From contig NZ_JAGGOL010000039.1 in the NCBI RefSeq assembly GCF_018614525.1, forward strand, positions 1 through 64,000: a stretch of 64,000 nt of DNA, read 5' to 3'. Origin of the DNA: Streptomyces sp. ISL-11. GTDB taxonomy: Bacteria; Actinomycetota; Actinomycetes; Streptomycetales; Streptomycetaceae. A model generated the notes under the pieces. It was not told the DNA's origin. It saw nothing but the letters and a program-made list of their open reading frames with translations, and did not search any database. Numbering within the stretch: the first letter of the stretch is position 1; every line of letters begins with the position of its first letter. The translations under genes and the position numbers were made by a program. This document shows, one piece after another, positions 56,893-64,000 of the stretch.

Positions 56893-57003
56893 ATGAAGAA
56901 GGCTTACGAGGCTCCGACGCTCACCCGGCTCGGCACGTTCCGCAAGAAGACCGGGCTGCTGCAGTTCCGCGGCAACGACCGCCTGGTCCTCAGCAAGAAC
57001 TGA
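56893..57003 (+). CDS. Lasso peptide precursor, citrulassin type
   Basis: This 36-residue peptide has the leader MKKAYEAPTLTRLGTFRKKTG and predicted core LLQFRGNDRLVLSKN. The leader fits the lasso rule YxxPxLxxxGxxxxxTx exactly: Y5, P8, L10, G14, and T20 at -2 of the cut. The core should form an 8-residue ring by an amide bond between Leu1 and Asp8, with RLVLSKN as the threaded tail. From memory, citrulassin A has the core LLGLAGNDRLVLSKN, so 12 of 15 positions agree and only 3-5 differ. In citrulassins Arg9 can be deiminated to citrulline by an enzyme encoded elsewhere. If Gly21 were kept, the ring would be Gly1-Asp9; the leader rule argues against it. GAGGAGAT precedes the ATG. Confidence 0.9.
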   Translation: MKKAYEAPTLTRLGTFRKKTGLLQFRGNDRLVLSKN

Positions 57004-57024
57004 GGCGTCGGCTGATTCGTAGCC

Positions 57025-58851
57025 ATGTTCCCGTCGCATGAGGCGGGGGGAGCGGGCCCCGGTGACGCGCACTTCGTGGTCCTTCCGGACTGCGAGGGCG
57101 CGGCCACCGCGGCCCGCTTCTTCCTCCGCCCCGAGTCCCGTGTCCTTGCCCACCCCTCCGGACGGCCGTGGCTGATCGGCCGCTGGAGCGACCAGGAGAT
57201 CGTCACCGCACGCGCCGGCCGGGCGGCCATCGCCCTGGTGGGCTGTTGCCCCGTCGACCAGAGTGAACTCGACCGTCAGGCAAGCCGGTTGCGTGACCTG
57301 ACCGCGCTCGACGCGCAGGCCCGTTCCCTGCCCGGCAGCTTCCACCTCGTGGCTTCGCTCGACGGGCAGGTGCGCGTGCAGGGCACCGCGTCCGGCCTGC
57401 GCCTGGTGTTCCACGCGCCCGTCGACGGCGTACACGTGGCCGCCACCAGCGCGGACGTGCTCGCCGCCGCGATCGGTACCGGACCGGACGAGGAACAACT
57501 CGCCGTCCGGCTGCTGTGGCCGGTCCCCTACCCGTTGTTCGAGAGGTCACTGTGGCGCGGGGTCACGGCAGTGGCTCCGGAGGAGGCCCTGATCGTCGCG
57601 TCCGACGGACGTACGGTCCGGCGTTCGCGGTGGTGGGCGCCGCCCGAGCCCACGCGCTCCCTCGCCGACGGCGCGCCGCTCGTGCGCCAGGCGCTGGCCG
57701 AGGCTGTCGGGGTCCGTACGAAAGAAGGCGGGGTGGTCAGTTGCGACCTCTCCGGTGGTCTCGACTCCACCTCGATCTGCTTCCTGGCCGCCACCTCGCC
57801 GGCGCGCGTGGTGGCCAGCACCTGGCCGGGGCGAGATCCCGCCGACAGCGACCTGTACTGGGCCGAGCAGGCCGCCGGCTTCCTTCCGGGCATCGAGCAC
57901 GTGGTCTGGGACGCCGACGAATCCCCGCTGGTCTACACCGACCTGCTGACCATCGACGACCTCCTGGACGAACCGACCATCGGGGTCATGGACCGGGCGC
58001 GGGTCCTTCACCACCTGCCGGAGATGGCCCGGCGCGGGAGCAGGCTGCACCTCACCGGCATGGGCGGTGACCACGTGGCCTGGTGTTCCGAGGCGTACTA
58101 CCACCGCATGGTGCGCACGCGCCCGCTGCTGGCGTTACGGCAGTTACGTGGCTTCAAGACGTTGTTCCACTGGCCACTGGGGGCCACCGTGCGGGTACTG
58201 GCGGACTCGCGGCCGTACGATCGGTGGCTGGCGTCCTGCGAGCGGCAGTTGCGCGACCCGATGTCCGCCACGGTCAGCGGTGCTCTGGGCTGGGGCACGT
58301 CGCCCCGCCTGTTCGACTGGGTCACGCCCGAAGCGGCGCACACCGTGGTGGGGGCACTGCGCGAGGCGGCCGCGCGGGCCGAGCCGTTGCACCCCGACCG
58401 AGGGATGCACGCGGACATGGAACAGATCCGGATCTGCACGCGCATCGTGCGGCAGTGGGATCGCATGGCCGCGCGGGCGGGTGTGCCGATGGCCTCACCG
58501 TTCTTCGACGACCGGGTGATCGAGGCATGCCTGGCGGTCGATCCCGCCGAGCGGGTCACGCCCTGGGCCTACAAGCCGCTGCTCACAGCCGCGATGCGCG
58601 GCGTCGTGCCCGACGTGTGCTTGGCGCGCAGCAACAAGGCCCAGGCATCGATGGACGCATCCAACGGGTTGCGGGAGCACCGGGGCGACCTGATGAAACT
58701 GTGGGAGGACTCGCACTTGGCCCGGCTCGGTCTGGTCGACGGTGACGCCTTGCGGTCGCTGGCCCAGCGGCCCTCCACGCCGGGGCTACGGGACGCGATC
58801 CTGTATTCCACGATCGCCTGCGAGGTATGGCTGCGGAACCTCCCCCGGTAG
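57025..58851 (+). CDS. Lasso cyclase (asparagine-synthetase-like, lasso C)
   Basis: The protein has 608 residues. The N-terminal third is the inactive glutaminase-like half (no N-terminal Cys2). The synthetase half has the ATP-pyrophosphatase loop VVSCDLSGGLDSTSICFLAA and the later LTGMGGDHVAWCSEAYYHRM, plus MASPFFDDRVIEACLAV. It adenylates the Asp8 side chain of the core and joins it to the free N-terminus, closing the ring over the tail. The ATG at 57025 is 21 bp past the precursor stop. Length and order (A then C) fit other actinobacterial lasso clusters. Confidence 0.92.
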   Translation: MFPSHEAGGAGPGDAHFVVLPDCEGAATAARFFLRPESRVLAHPSGRPWLIGRWSDQEIVTARAGRAAIALVGCCPVDQSELDRQASRLRDLTALDAQARSLPGSFHLVASLDGQVRVQGTASGLRLVFHAPVDGVHVAATSADVLAAAIGTGPDEEQLAVRLLWPVPYPLFERSLWRGVTAVAPEEALIVASDGRTVRRSRWWAPPEPTRSLADGAPLVRQALAEAVGVRTKEGGVVSCDLSGGLDSTSICFLAATSPARVVASTWPGRDPADSDLYWAEQAAGFLPGIEHVVWDADESPLVYTDLLTIDDLLDEPTIGVMDRARVLHHLPEMARRGSRLHLTGMGGDHVAWCSEAYYHRMVRTRPLLALRQLRGFKTLFHWPLGATVRVLADSRPYDRWLASCERQLRDPMSATVSGALGWGTSPRLFDWVTPEAAHTVVGALREAAARAEPLHPDRGMHADMEQIRICTRIVRQWDRMAARAGVPMASPFFDDRVIEACLAVDPAERVTPWAYKPLLTAAMRGVVPDVCLARSNKAQASMDASNGLREHRGDLMKLWEDSHLARLGLVDGDALRSLAQRPSTPGLRDAILYSTIACEVWLRNLPR

Positions 58852-58920
58852 GCAGCCGAATGATCCCAGGACCTGACGGGCGGGAAATCCGCCGGCTTCA
58901 GCAGAGAGGGACTCACACAC

Positions 58921-59178
58921 ATGGCACTGCGGTTCGGCACCGATGTCTCCACGGCTCAGACCGACTACGGCACGGTCCTTCTCGACCAGCGCAGTGGTCA
59001 GTACTGGGAACTCAACCCCACCGGCACGCTCGTGGTGCGCACCCTGCTGGAAGGCGGGGAGGAACAGGACGCGGTCGACGCGGTCGTCACGGAGTTCGCC
59101 GTCGACCGTGCCCAGGCGTCCGAGGACGTCGCGGCTCTCATCGAACAACTGCGAGAAGCGGGGCTGGTCGCCCGATGA
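58921..59178 (+). CDS. Lasso leader-binding protein (RRE, lasso B1)
   Basis: This 85-residue PqqD-like recognition element reads YGTVLLDQRSGQYWELNPTG, TLVVRTLLEGGEEQDAVDAV and SEDVAALIEQLREAGLVAR, the winged-helix three-strand, three-helix order of RREs. It binds the YxxPxL part of the precursor leader and brings it to the protease. The ATG at 58921 follows AGAGAGGGA, and it overlaps the protease gene by 4 bp. Confidence 0.92.
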   Translation: MALRFGTDVSTAQTDYGTVLLDQRSGQYWELNPTGTLVVRTLLEGGEEQDAVDAVVTEFAVDRAQASEDVAALIEQLREAGLVAR

Positions 59179-59609
59179 CCACTCCCAGCGCACTGCACCG
59201 GCCTACCGGTGTCCCTTTCACGCGAAGGCTGGCGGCACGCTTCGTCCTGTGCGTCGCCGTGTTCCTCTCCCTCCTGCCCCCGCGCAGGATCCGGGCCGTA
59301 CTCGACGTCGTGCGGCGCGGAGCCGCGCCGGCCACCGCCGCGCAGGCGAAGTCCGCACGGGACGCGCTGTGCGCGGTCAGCCTGTTCTGCGCCGGCCCCC
59401 GCGGCTGTCTGCCGCGCTCCCTGGGCACCGCCCTGCTGTGCCGGCTCCGGGGCACCTGGCCCACCTGGTGCACAGGGGTGCGTGTGGTGCCGCCGTTCAC
59501 CGCGCACGCCTGGGTGGAGGTCGACGGACATCCGGTGGACGAAGGGGTGCCCGACGACTACTTCAGCCGGCTCATGACCGTTCCACCGGTACGCCGGGCA
59601 CCCCGGTGA
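59175..59609 (+). CDS. Lasso leader peptidase (transglutaminase-like, lasso B2)
   Basis: This 144-residue protein has the catalytic Cys in GPRGCLPRSLGTALLCRLRG, the His in FTAHAWVEVDG and the Asp in PVDEGVPDDY, the usual B2 triad. It removes the leader after the -2 Thr/-1 Gly pair, freeing Leu1 for ring closure. The N-terminal region has a hydrophobic stretch (ARFVLCVAVFLSLLPPRRI) seen in many B2 proteins. The ATG at 59175 overlaps the B1 stop (ATGA). Confidence 0.92.
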   Translation: MTTPSALHRPTGVPFTRRLAARFVLCVAVFLSLLPPRRIRAVLDVVRRGAAPATAAQAKSARDALCAVSLFCAGPRGCLPRSLGTALLCRLRGTWPTWCTGVRVVPPFTAHAWVEVDGHPVDEGVPDDYFSRLMTVPPVRRAPR

Positions 59610-59630
59610 CGAGCGGCGGGAGCCGGGGGA

Positions 59631-61478
59631 GTGAGTAGGAAGGCGCGGCGCGAGGGCGACCGGACCGCGCGGGGTGCGGTCGTCGTGATGTTCGGGCTCA
59701 CCAGCGGACACCGGTCCTCGATGACCGTCGCCACGGTGCTCACCCTGGTGGGCTCCGCGCTCGGGCTGGCGCAGCCGCTCGTCGCCAAGGCGATCGTGGA
59801 CGCGACGGGAAGCGGCCGTATCGGGTGGCCCCTGCTGTTCCTGGCGGCCCTCTTCGTGGCCGAGGCGGCGACGGGCGCGGTGGGCCGGTTCGTCCTGGAA
59901 CGCATGGGGGAACGCATCGTGCGGGGGCTGCGCCGCGGTCTGGTGAGCCACCTGCTGAGGCTGGAGATGAGGGAGTACGACCGGCACCGCACCGGCGACC
60001 TGATCTCCCGGGTCACCGCCGACACCTCGCTGCTGCGCGAGGTCGTCTCCCAGGCACTGGTGGACCTGGTGACCGGTTCTCTCGTCGCCGTGGGCGCCGT
60101 GGCGCTGATGCTGTGGATCGATCCGCTCCTGCTGCTCCTGGTCACGGTGACCATCGCCGTGGCGGCCCTGGTCGTCACCTCGCTGCTGGCCGGGATCCGG
60201 GCGGCCGCCGAACGTATGCAAGGAGCCGTGGGGGCGATCGCCGCCGAGCTCGAACGGGCCCTGGGGGCCCTGCCCATGGTGCGCGTCCACCGGGCCGAGG
60301 AACGGGAGGCCGCACGCATCGGGGAGTGCGTCGACGCGGCGTACGGTGCGGGCGTACGCACCGCACGGCTGGCGTCGGTGATGAGCCCGGCGGTCGAACT
60401 CGCCGTACAAGGATCCTTCCTCCTCGTCCTGGTCATCGGTGGCCTGCGCGTGAACGGGCACGCCAACTCCCTGGGCGATCTGGTGGCGTTCCTGCTCTAC
60501 GCCTCCTACCTGGTCGTGCCGCTGTCGTCGGTGTTCCGCGCGGTCGGCCTGATCCAGCGGGGCATGGGTGCCTTCCAACGGATCGACGAAGCCCTTGCCT
60601 TCCAGGCGGAACCCGCACACCCCGTCAGCGCGCCCGCGGAGACGTCGCCGCCCTCACTCCGGGGAACCGGCGGAAACGGATCGGTGGCCGAGAAGGGGAG
60701 CAACGCGGGGGACAACGCCCTCGCCCTGGAGGACGTCTGGTTCGGATACCGCCAGGACCGGCCGGTACTGCGAGGCGTCTCCCTGGTCGTGCCGCACCGG
60801 CAGCAGGTCGCCCTGGTCGGCAGGTCGGGCGCCGGGAAGAGCACGATCTTCGCGTTGGCCGCGAGGTTCTACGAGCCGGACTCCGGGACGTTGCTGTTCG
60901 ACGGACGCCCCGCGCCGGAACTCAGCCGTGCGGAGTGCCGGGGGCGCATCGCCGTCGTCGACCAGAACACGCACGTCGTCCACGGATCCCTCCGGGACAA
61001 CATCACCTACGCCGTGCCCGCGGCGACCCCCGAGGAAGTGGACAGGGTGATCGGCCTCGCCAACCTCCACCATGTGGTCGAGCGTCTTCCCGGCGGACTG
61101 GACGGCATGCTCGGTGAACGGGGCAACACCCTTTCGGCAGGGGAACGGCAACGCGTCGCCCTGGCCCGCGCCCTGCTCACCCGCCCCACCCTCCTTCTGC
61201 TGGACGAGCCCACCTCACACCTCGACGCCATCAATGAGGCGGCGCTGAGCCGGGTGTTGAAGGACATCGCCCAGGAGTGCGCGCTCCTCGTCATCGCCCA
61301 CCGGCTGTCCACGGTGCAGCACGCCGACCGGATCTACGTACTGGACGCGGGCCGCACGCTCGCCTCCGGCCATCACGAGGAGCTTCTGACCAGCTGCGCC
61401 ACCTATCGCGAGCTGGCCGCCGGCCAGGCACTGCGCACGGCCGGCACGAGCCTGGGCGGAAACACGCCCTTCCGCTGA
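59631..61478 (+). CDS. ABC transporter exporting the lasso peptide (lasso D)
   Basis: This 615-residue half-transporter has six membrane helices in the first 320 residues (for example SMTVATVLTLVGSALGLAQP, LVAVGAVALMLWIDPLLLLL, GSFLLVLVIGGLRVNGHANS) and an ATPase domain: Walker A VALVGRSGAGKSTIFALAAR, signature TLSAGERQRVALARALL, Walker B TLLLLDEPTSHLD and H-loop LVIAHRLSTV. It should act as a homodimer, exporting the lasso peptide and giving self-protection. The GTG at 59631 follows GCCGGGGGA, 21 bp after B2, completing the A-C-B1-B2-D cluster. Confidence 0.93.
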   Translation: MSRKARREGDRTARGAVVVMFGLTSGHRSSMTVATVLTLVGSALGLAQPLVAKAIVDATGSGRIGWPLLFLAALFVAEAATGAVGRFVLERMGERIVRGLRRGLVSHLLRLEMREYDRHRTGDLISRVTADTSLLREVVSQALVDLVTGSLVAVGAVALMLWIDPLLLLLVTVTIAVAALVVTSLLAGIRAAAERMQGAVGAIAAELERALGALPMVRVHRAEEREAARIGECVDAAYGAGVRTARLASVMSPAVELAVQGSFLLVLVIGGLRVNGHANSLGDLVAFLLYASYLVVPLSSVFRAVGLIQRGMGAFQRIDEALAFQAEPAHPVSAPAETSPPSLRGTGGNGSVAEKGSNAGDNALALEDVWFGYRQDRPVLRGVSLVVPHRQQVALVGRSGAGKSTIFALAARFYEPDSGTLLFDGRPAPELSRAECRGRIAVVDQNTHVVHGSLRDNITYAVPAATPEEVDRVIGLANLHHVVERLPGGLDGMLGERGNTLSAGERQRVALARALLTRPTLLLLDEPTSHLDAINEAALSRVLKDIAQECALLVIAHRLSTVQHADRIYVLDAGRTLASGHHEELLTSCATYRELAAGQALRTAGTSLGGNTPFR

Positions 61479-61496
61479 CCGGGGTGACCGGGGCGC

Positions 61497-61602
61497 GCGG
61501 CCGTGGATCCCGGCGCTGCTCGCCATGCTGCTGGTGGCCGGCGTCAATGTGGGCATCAGCCGGGCGGAGGACCGCAAGGCGGGACGGGCGGCCGACGCCT
61601 GA
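61497..61602 (+). pseudogene. 3' remnant of a membrane protein gene
   Basis: A frame without a start reads PWIPALLAMLLVAGVNVGIS then RAEDRKAGRAADA and stop: a hydrophobic helix and a charged end like the C-terminus of an integral membrane protein. It directly abuts the end of the lasso transporter gene. An internal ATG would give only 25 residues. It may be what is left of a gene cut when the lasso cluster arrived, or a very small membrane protein. Confidence 0.4.
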
Positions 61603-61685
61603 CGGCGCGCGGGGGCCCGTACGCCTGGGGGAGGGCGGAAACGGGGAGGGGCGGCAGGGTTGGATCCCGCCGCCCCCACCGATGG

Positions 61686-62180
61686 TCAGGCCTCGACGAT
61701 CCCGGACTTCGAGATCACGATCTTCGCGCTCGTGCGGCCGGACTGGGAGCCCTTGCCCTCGATCTTCGTCACCAGGTCCGAGCCATCGACGACCTCGCCG
61801 AAGACGACGTGCTTGCCGTCCAGCCACGGCGTGGGGATCGTGGTGATGAAGAACTGCGAGCCGTTGGTGTTGCGGCCGGCGTTCGCCATGGAGAGCAGGA
61901 ACGGGCGGGTGTGCTTGATCTGGAAGTTCTCGTCCGCGAACTTCTCGCCGTAGATGCTCTTGCCGCCCGTGCCGTCGCCACGGGTGAAGTCGCCACCCTG
62001 GAGCATGAACTCCGGGATGACGCGGTGGAAGCCGGAGCCCTCGTAGCCGAAGCCGTGCTGGCCGGTGGCGAGCTCGCGGAAGTTCTGGGCGGTCTTGGGG
62101 ACGACGTCGTCGTACAGCTTGAAGACGATGCGTCCGGCGTTCTCGCCGTCAATGGTGATGTCGAAAAAGACGTTGCTCAT
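61686..62180 (-). CDS. ppiA: Peptidyl-prolyl cis-trans isomerase (cyclophilin)
   Basis: The protein has 164 residues from the ATG at 62180. Cyclophilin signatures are [77 protein letters not shown] and [15 protein letters not shown]. The catalytic Arg in FHRVIP and the Phe, Trp and His residues of the active site are kept. No signal peptide is present, so it is cytoplasmic and helps folding at proline bonds. It is convergent with the lasso transporter gene. Confidence 0.95.
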   Translation of the reverse strand: MSNVFFDITIDGENAGRIVFKLYDDVVPKTAQNFRELATGQHGFGYEGSGFHRVIPEFMLQGGDFTRGDGTGGKSIYGEKFADENFQIKHTRPFLLSMANAGRNTNGSQFFITTIPTPWLDGKHVVFGEVVDGSDLVTKIEGKGSQSGRTSAKIVISKSGIVEA

Positions 62181-62235
62181 GGGAGCATCCTGACATTGCG
62201 GGGCCCGTGATGCGCGCCCGCCCGCCGCATGGCGC

Positions 62236-62610
62236 TCACGTGAGGCGGAGACGGACCTCCAGCTCGTGCTCGCCCGGGACCGTGCCCCGGTCCTCCACGT
62301 CGAAGGCCGCGGCCAGCTCCTGCTTGACCTTGCGCACGGGGTCGGCGGCGCCGAAGAGGTCGACGGAGACGGGCGCGGACAGCGCGACCGGTGCCGCCTC
62401 GGACGGCACGTGACGCGTGCGGGCGTCGACGACCATGCACCACACCATGGGGTGCTCCGCGCCCGCCCGCGAGGCCTGCACCTCGCTGCGGGGCGGCTCG
62501 GCCACCTCGGGGAACGCGTCCTCCAGGGCGCGGAAGACCGCGCCCGCATCCTGCTGGCCGCAGTCCGTCAGGTGAACGCTGACGTGGTCCGCACTCTCGG
62601 GGCCGCTCAT
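62236..62610 (-). CDS. Conserved protein of unknown function
   Basis: This 124-residue protein starts at the ATG at 62610, chosen because GAGGAG lies at the right distance upstream; an ATG at 62649 would add 13 residues with a poor site. The sequence reads [40 protein letters not shown] and ends [14 protein letters not shown]. It seems to have an alpha/beta fold of two similar halves, without known motifs. No membrane segment or signal is present. It precedes the cyclophilin gene in the same orientation with a short gap, so they may be co-transcribed. Confidence 0.6.
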   Translation of the reverse strand: MSGPESADHVSVHLTDCGQQDAGAVFRALEDAFPEVAEPPRSEVQASRAGAEHPMVWCMVVDARTRHVPSEAAPVALSAPVSVDLFGAADPVRKVKQELAAAFDVEDRGTVPGEHELEVRLRLT

Positions 62611-62699
62611 CGCCTCGTACTCCTCTGCCGTCGCACCGGTCTCCTTCATGACCGTACGAGTACCCGGATGACCCGGCACCAGTACAGGGCCAACCGGGC

Positions 62700-63215
62700 T
62701 CAGGGCAGGAAGAAATCGAGCACGGATTCCAGTGCCATCCCCAGCACCGTGCGACCGCCGGTGCCGAACCCGGCGGCCAGGGCGTAACCGATCGCGGCGT
62801 CGAAGGGCATCACCTTGGCCTCCTTCCGCCAGCGGGCCGCCTCGACTATGCCGTTGCCCTGCGAGACGAGGCTGCCCAGGCGATCGCCGTCGAGGAGGAG
62901 CCGGCTGGCCATGCCGTGGTGGGGCACGAGGCGGTACGTACCACCGGCGGTCACGTCGACGGCGTACGAGCGGCGGGTGAGCCGGCCCTTGCCCAGGGCG
63001 AGGGGGGCGGGGACGCCGTCCACGGTCAGGGCCAGGTCGGTGGCCTCGCGGGTGCCGATGGGGACGCGGTGGCCGGCCTCGGTGCCGGGGGCGCGGCGGA
63101 GAGAGACGGAGGGGATGGCCGGGCCCGTGACGTCGAGGAGCCCTTCGTCGTGGTCCAGCGAGATGTCGACGCGGCCGAAGAAGGGGTCCTCGGAGACGGA
63201 GATGATGGGCGTCAT
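62700..63215 (-). CDS. Conserved protein of unknown function, mostly beta
   Basis: The protein has 171 residues from the ATG at 63215 (AAGGGA upstream on that strand). Repeated strand-rich segments (DPFFGRVDISLDHDEGLLDV, GTYRLVPHHGMASRLLLDGD and RLGSLVSQGNGIVEAARWRK) precede a final helix with small residues (DAAIGYALAAGFGTGGRTVL, GMALESVLDFFLP) that could sit in or on the membrane. I do not recognise the family with certainty; the layout recalls LURP/scramblase-like beta barrels with a terminal helix. The function is unknown. Confidence 0.6.
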   Translation of the reverse strand: MTPIISVSEDPFFGRVDISLDHDEGLLDVTGPAIPSVSLRRAPGTEAGHRVPIGTREATDLALTVDGVPAPLALGKGRLTRRSYAVDVTAGGTYRLVPHHGMASRLLLDGDRLGSLVSQGNGIVEAARWRKEAKVMPFDAAIGYALAAGFGTGGRTVLGMALESVLDFFLP

Positions 63216-63355
63216 CGGGTGTCCCTTGTGAGTGACTGCGCGCGGGTTTGCGCACAGACCTGGATACCGCGCCGGGAGACGCCGAGAGGGGCGCGCGCGG
63301 GGGTGCCCGGGAGGCGCTCCGCAGCGCGCACGGTGGTGGGGCGTGCGCCCCGCGC

Positions 63356-63760
63356 TCAGGCCAGGCCCAGCGCCTTGGTGACGGTGATCTCGATCAGGAC
63401 GCGGTCGGGATTGGGGCTGGGCATCCGCCCGTACCGCTCGGCGTAGCGGTTGACGGCGTCGGCGATGGCCTCCGCGTCCGTGCTGACGACCGCGGTGCCC
63501 TCCAGGGTGGCCCACTTGCGCTCGCCGATCTGACACACGGCGACCCGCGCGCCGCCCGGGCCGGCGGCCTGGATGTTCGCGATCTTGCGGCTGGTCTTGT
63601 TGGTGATGACGCGGGCGATCCCGGCCTCGGGGTCGAAGGTGACGCCGACGGGCACGAGGTGCGGGCTGCCGTCGGGGCGGGCGGTGGTGAGCGTGCAGAT
63701 GTGCCGCTCCCGCCAGAATTCGAGGTAGGCGGGGGAGAGCGCGCGGAGGTCGTGGGCCAT
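63356..63760 (-). CDS. PPOX-class F420-dependent oxidoreductase-like protein
   Basis: This 134-residue split-barrel protein reads LSPAYLEFWRERHICTLTTA, RPDGSPHLVPVGVTFDPEAG, ARVITNKTSRKIANIQAAGP and RVAVCQIGERKWATLEGTAV, ending VLIEITVTKALGL. This is the pattern of F420-dependent proteins of the pyridoxamine-phosphate-oxidase superfamily, common in actinobacteria. The basic KTSRK segment would contact the cofactor phosphate. The substrate is unknown. The ATG at 63760 gives a normal N-terminus for the family. Confidence 0.82.
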   Translation of the reverse strand: MAHDLRALSPAYLEFWRERHICTLTTARPDGSPHLVPVGVTFDPEAGIARVITNKTSRKIANIQAAGPGGARVAVCQIGERKWATLEGTAVVSTDAEAIADAVNRYAERYGRMPSPNPDRVLIEITVTKALGLA

Positions 63761-63784
63761 GCCGGAAGCGTAGCGGCGGGCCGC

Positions 63785-64000
63785 TCAGGCGAACTCGGAA
63801 GTCTCCAGATCGAAGGAGAAGGGCGGGGGGAGGGGGAGGCTTTTGCCGAAGGCGGTGCTGTGCGCGTCCCCGAAGTCCTCGCCGGAGGGGTCGCTGTGCA
63901 GCGTGACGGTGCCCTGCTCGCGGTCCACGAGGAGATAGAGCGGGATGCCCGCGCGGGCGTAGCAGTGGCGCTTGGCGATGCGGTCCACGTCCGCCCGGGT
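63785..64000 (-). CDS. Uma2-family (DUF820) protein, 3' part only
   Basis: The 5' end lies beyond the right edge. The visible C-terminal 71 residues read RIAKRHCYARAGIPLYLLVD REQG in sequence, then LHSDPSGEDF and end SFDLETSEFA. The 'K-x-x-x-YARAGIPLYLLVDRE' segment is the hallmark of Uma2 proteins and aligns with DYPAMGIPFYLLVDPRKG of the full-length copy at 45467. The catalytic Asp/Glu residues are outside the window. Confidence 0.82.
   Translation of the reverse strand, partial: TRADVDRIAKRHCYARAGIPLYLLVDREQGTVTLHSDPSGEDFGDAHSTAFGKSLPLPPPFSFDLETSEFA

Noticed and set aside
56893..57003. Reading the lasso core as starting at Gly21, with a Gly1-Asp9 ring
   Set aside because: The leader rule puts Thr at -2, which makes Gly21 the last leader residue. 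Similarity to citrulassin, whose core starts with Leu-Leu, supports Leu1-Asp8.
54525..64000. A peptidylarginine deiminase gene linked to the lasso cluster
   Set aside because: No protein in or around the cluster shows a deiminase layout; if citrulline is made, the enzyme must be encoded elsewhere.

Overview
The window is Streptomyces-type chromosome. It is very GC-rich throughout, with many GTG/TTG starts and 4-bp start/stop overlaps. It carries rodlins (aerial-hypha surface proteins of streptomycetes), a gamma-butyrolactone-receptor-like TetR, a DUF397/XRE/ATPase regulatory set, a dnaK-grpE-dnaJ-hspR operon with HAIR operators, and a citrulassin-like lasso peptide cluster. No plasmid or phage backbone is seen.

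Layout. 0-5.5 kb: start of a GNAT acetyltransferase, a membrane-anchored esterase, two TetR regulators, two tandem rodlin genes (the second with a histidine-rich tail) and a cupin remnant. 5.8-20.6 kb: one long, tightly coupled + strand gene train that looks like an actinobacterial type IV secretion/conjugation apparatus: VirD4/TraG-like coupling ATPase, TcpC/VirB8-like protein, two small membrane proteins, VirB4-like ATPase, lipoprotein, VirB6-like polytopic protein, a second single-pass protein with a VirB8-like layout, and a lytic transglycosylase/NlpC-P60 protein. Inserted between the coupling ATPase and the rest are two tandem pairs of genes. Each pair is a small acidic partner followed by a protein with a RelA/SpoT-like (pyrophosphokinase) fold. 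20.7-24.6 kb: a TPR protein, a degenerate AbiEii-type nucleotidyltransferase and a tandem Imm49-like protein, with an unusual density of short tandem repeats. 24.7-28.8 kb: a methyltransferase, a CapA-family protein and a membrane Ser/Thr kinase whose kinase domain is interrupted by a copy of a dispersed Streptomyces repeat.

28.9-41.7 kb: a complete type I-E CRISPR-Cas locus. The operon cas3-cse1(fused)-cse2-cas7-cas5-cas6-cas1-cas2 runs leftward, flanked by two arrays (20 and 21 repeats) that have the same repeat, the same orientation and related leaders. Two spacers, one in each array, overlap by 20 identical bases, so the locus has sampled the same invader twice. 42.0-47.6 kb: tRNA-Gly(CCC), a zinc-ribbon protein, dCTP deaminase, a phosphoribosyltransferase, a Yip1-type membrane protein, two MarR-like regulators with visible palindromic operators, a Uma2 protein and an alpha/beta hydrolase. 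47.7-54.5 kb: a membrane Fe-S oxidoreductase and the dnaK heat-shock operon with two HspR boxes. 54.5-56.5 kb: ATPase / XRE / DUF397 regulators. 56.9-61.5 kb: a lasso peptide cluster in order A-C-B1-B2-D, whose precursor matches the YxxPxL...G...T leader rule and whose predicted core LLQFRGNDRLVLSKN is of the citrulassin type. 61.5-64 kb: cyclophilin, two conserved proteins of unknown function, an F420/PPOX-type protein and the end of another Uma2 gene.

The most unusual signal is the pair of RelA/SpoT-like modules inside the secretion-type cluster, followed by an Imm49-like protein. This suggests a toxin-immunity or alarmone function attached to a chromosomal type IV apparatus. All functional statements come from reading sequence motifs; no database search was run.
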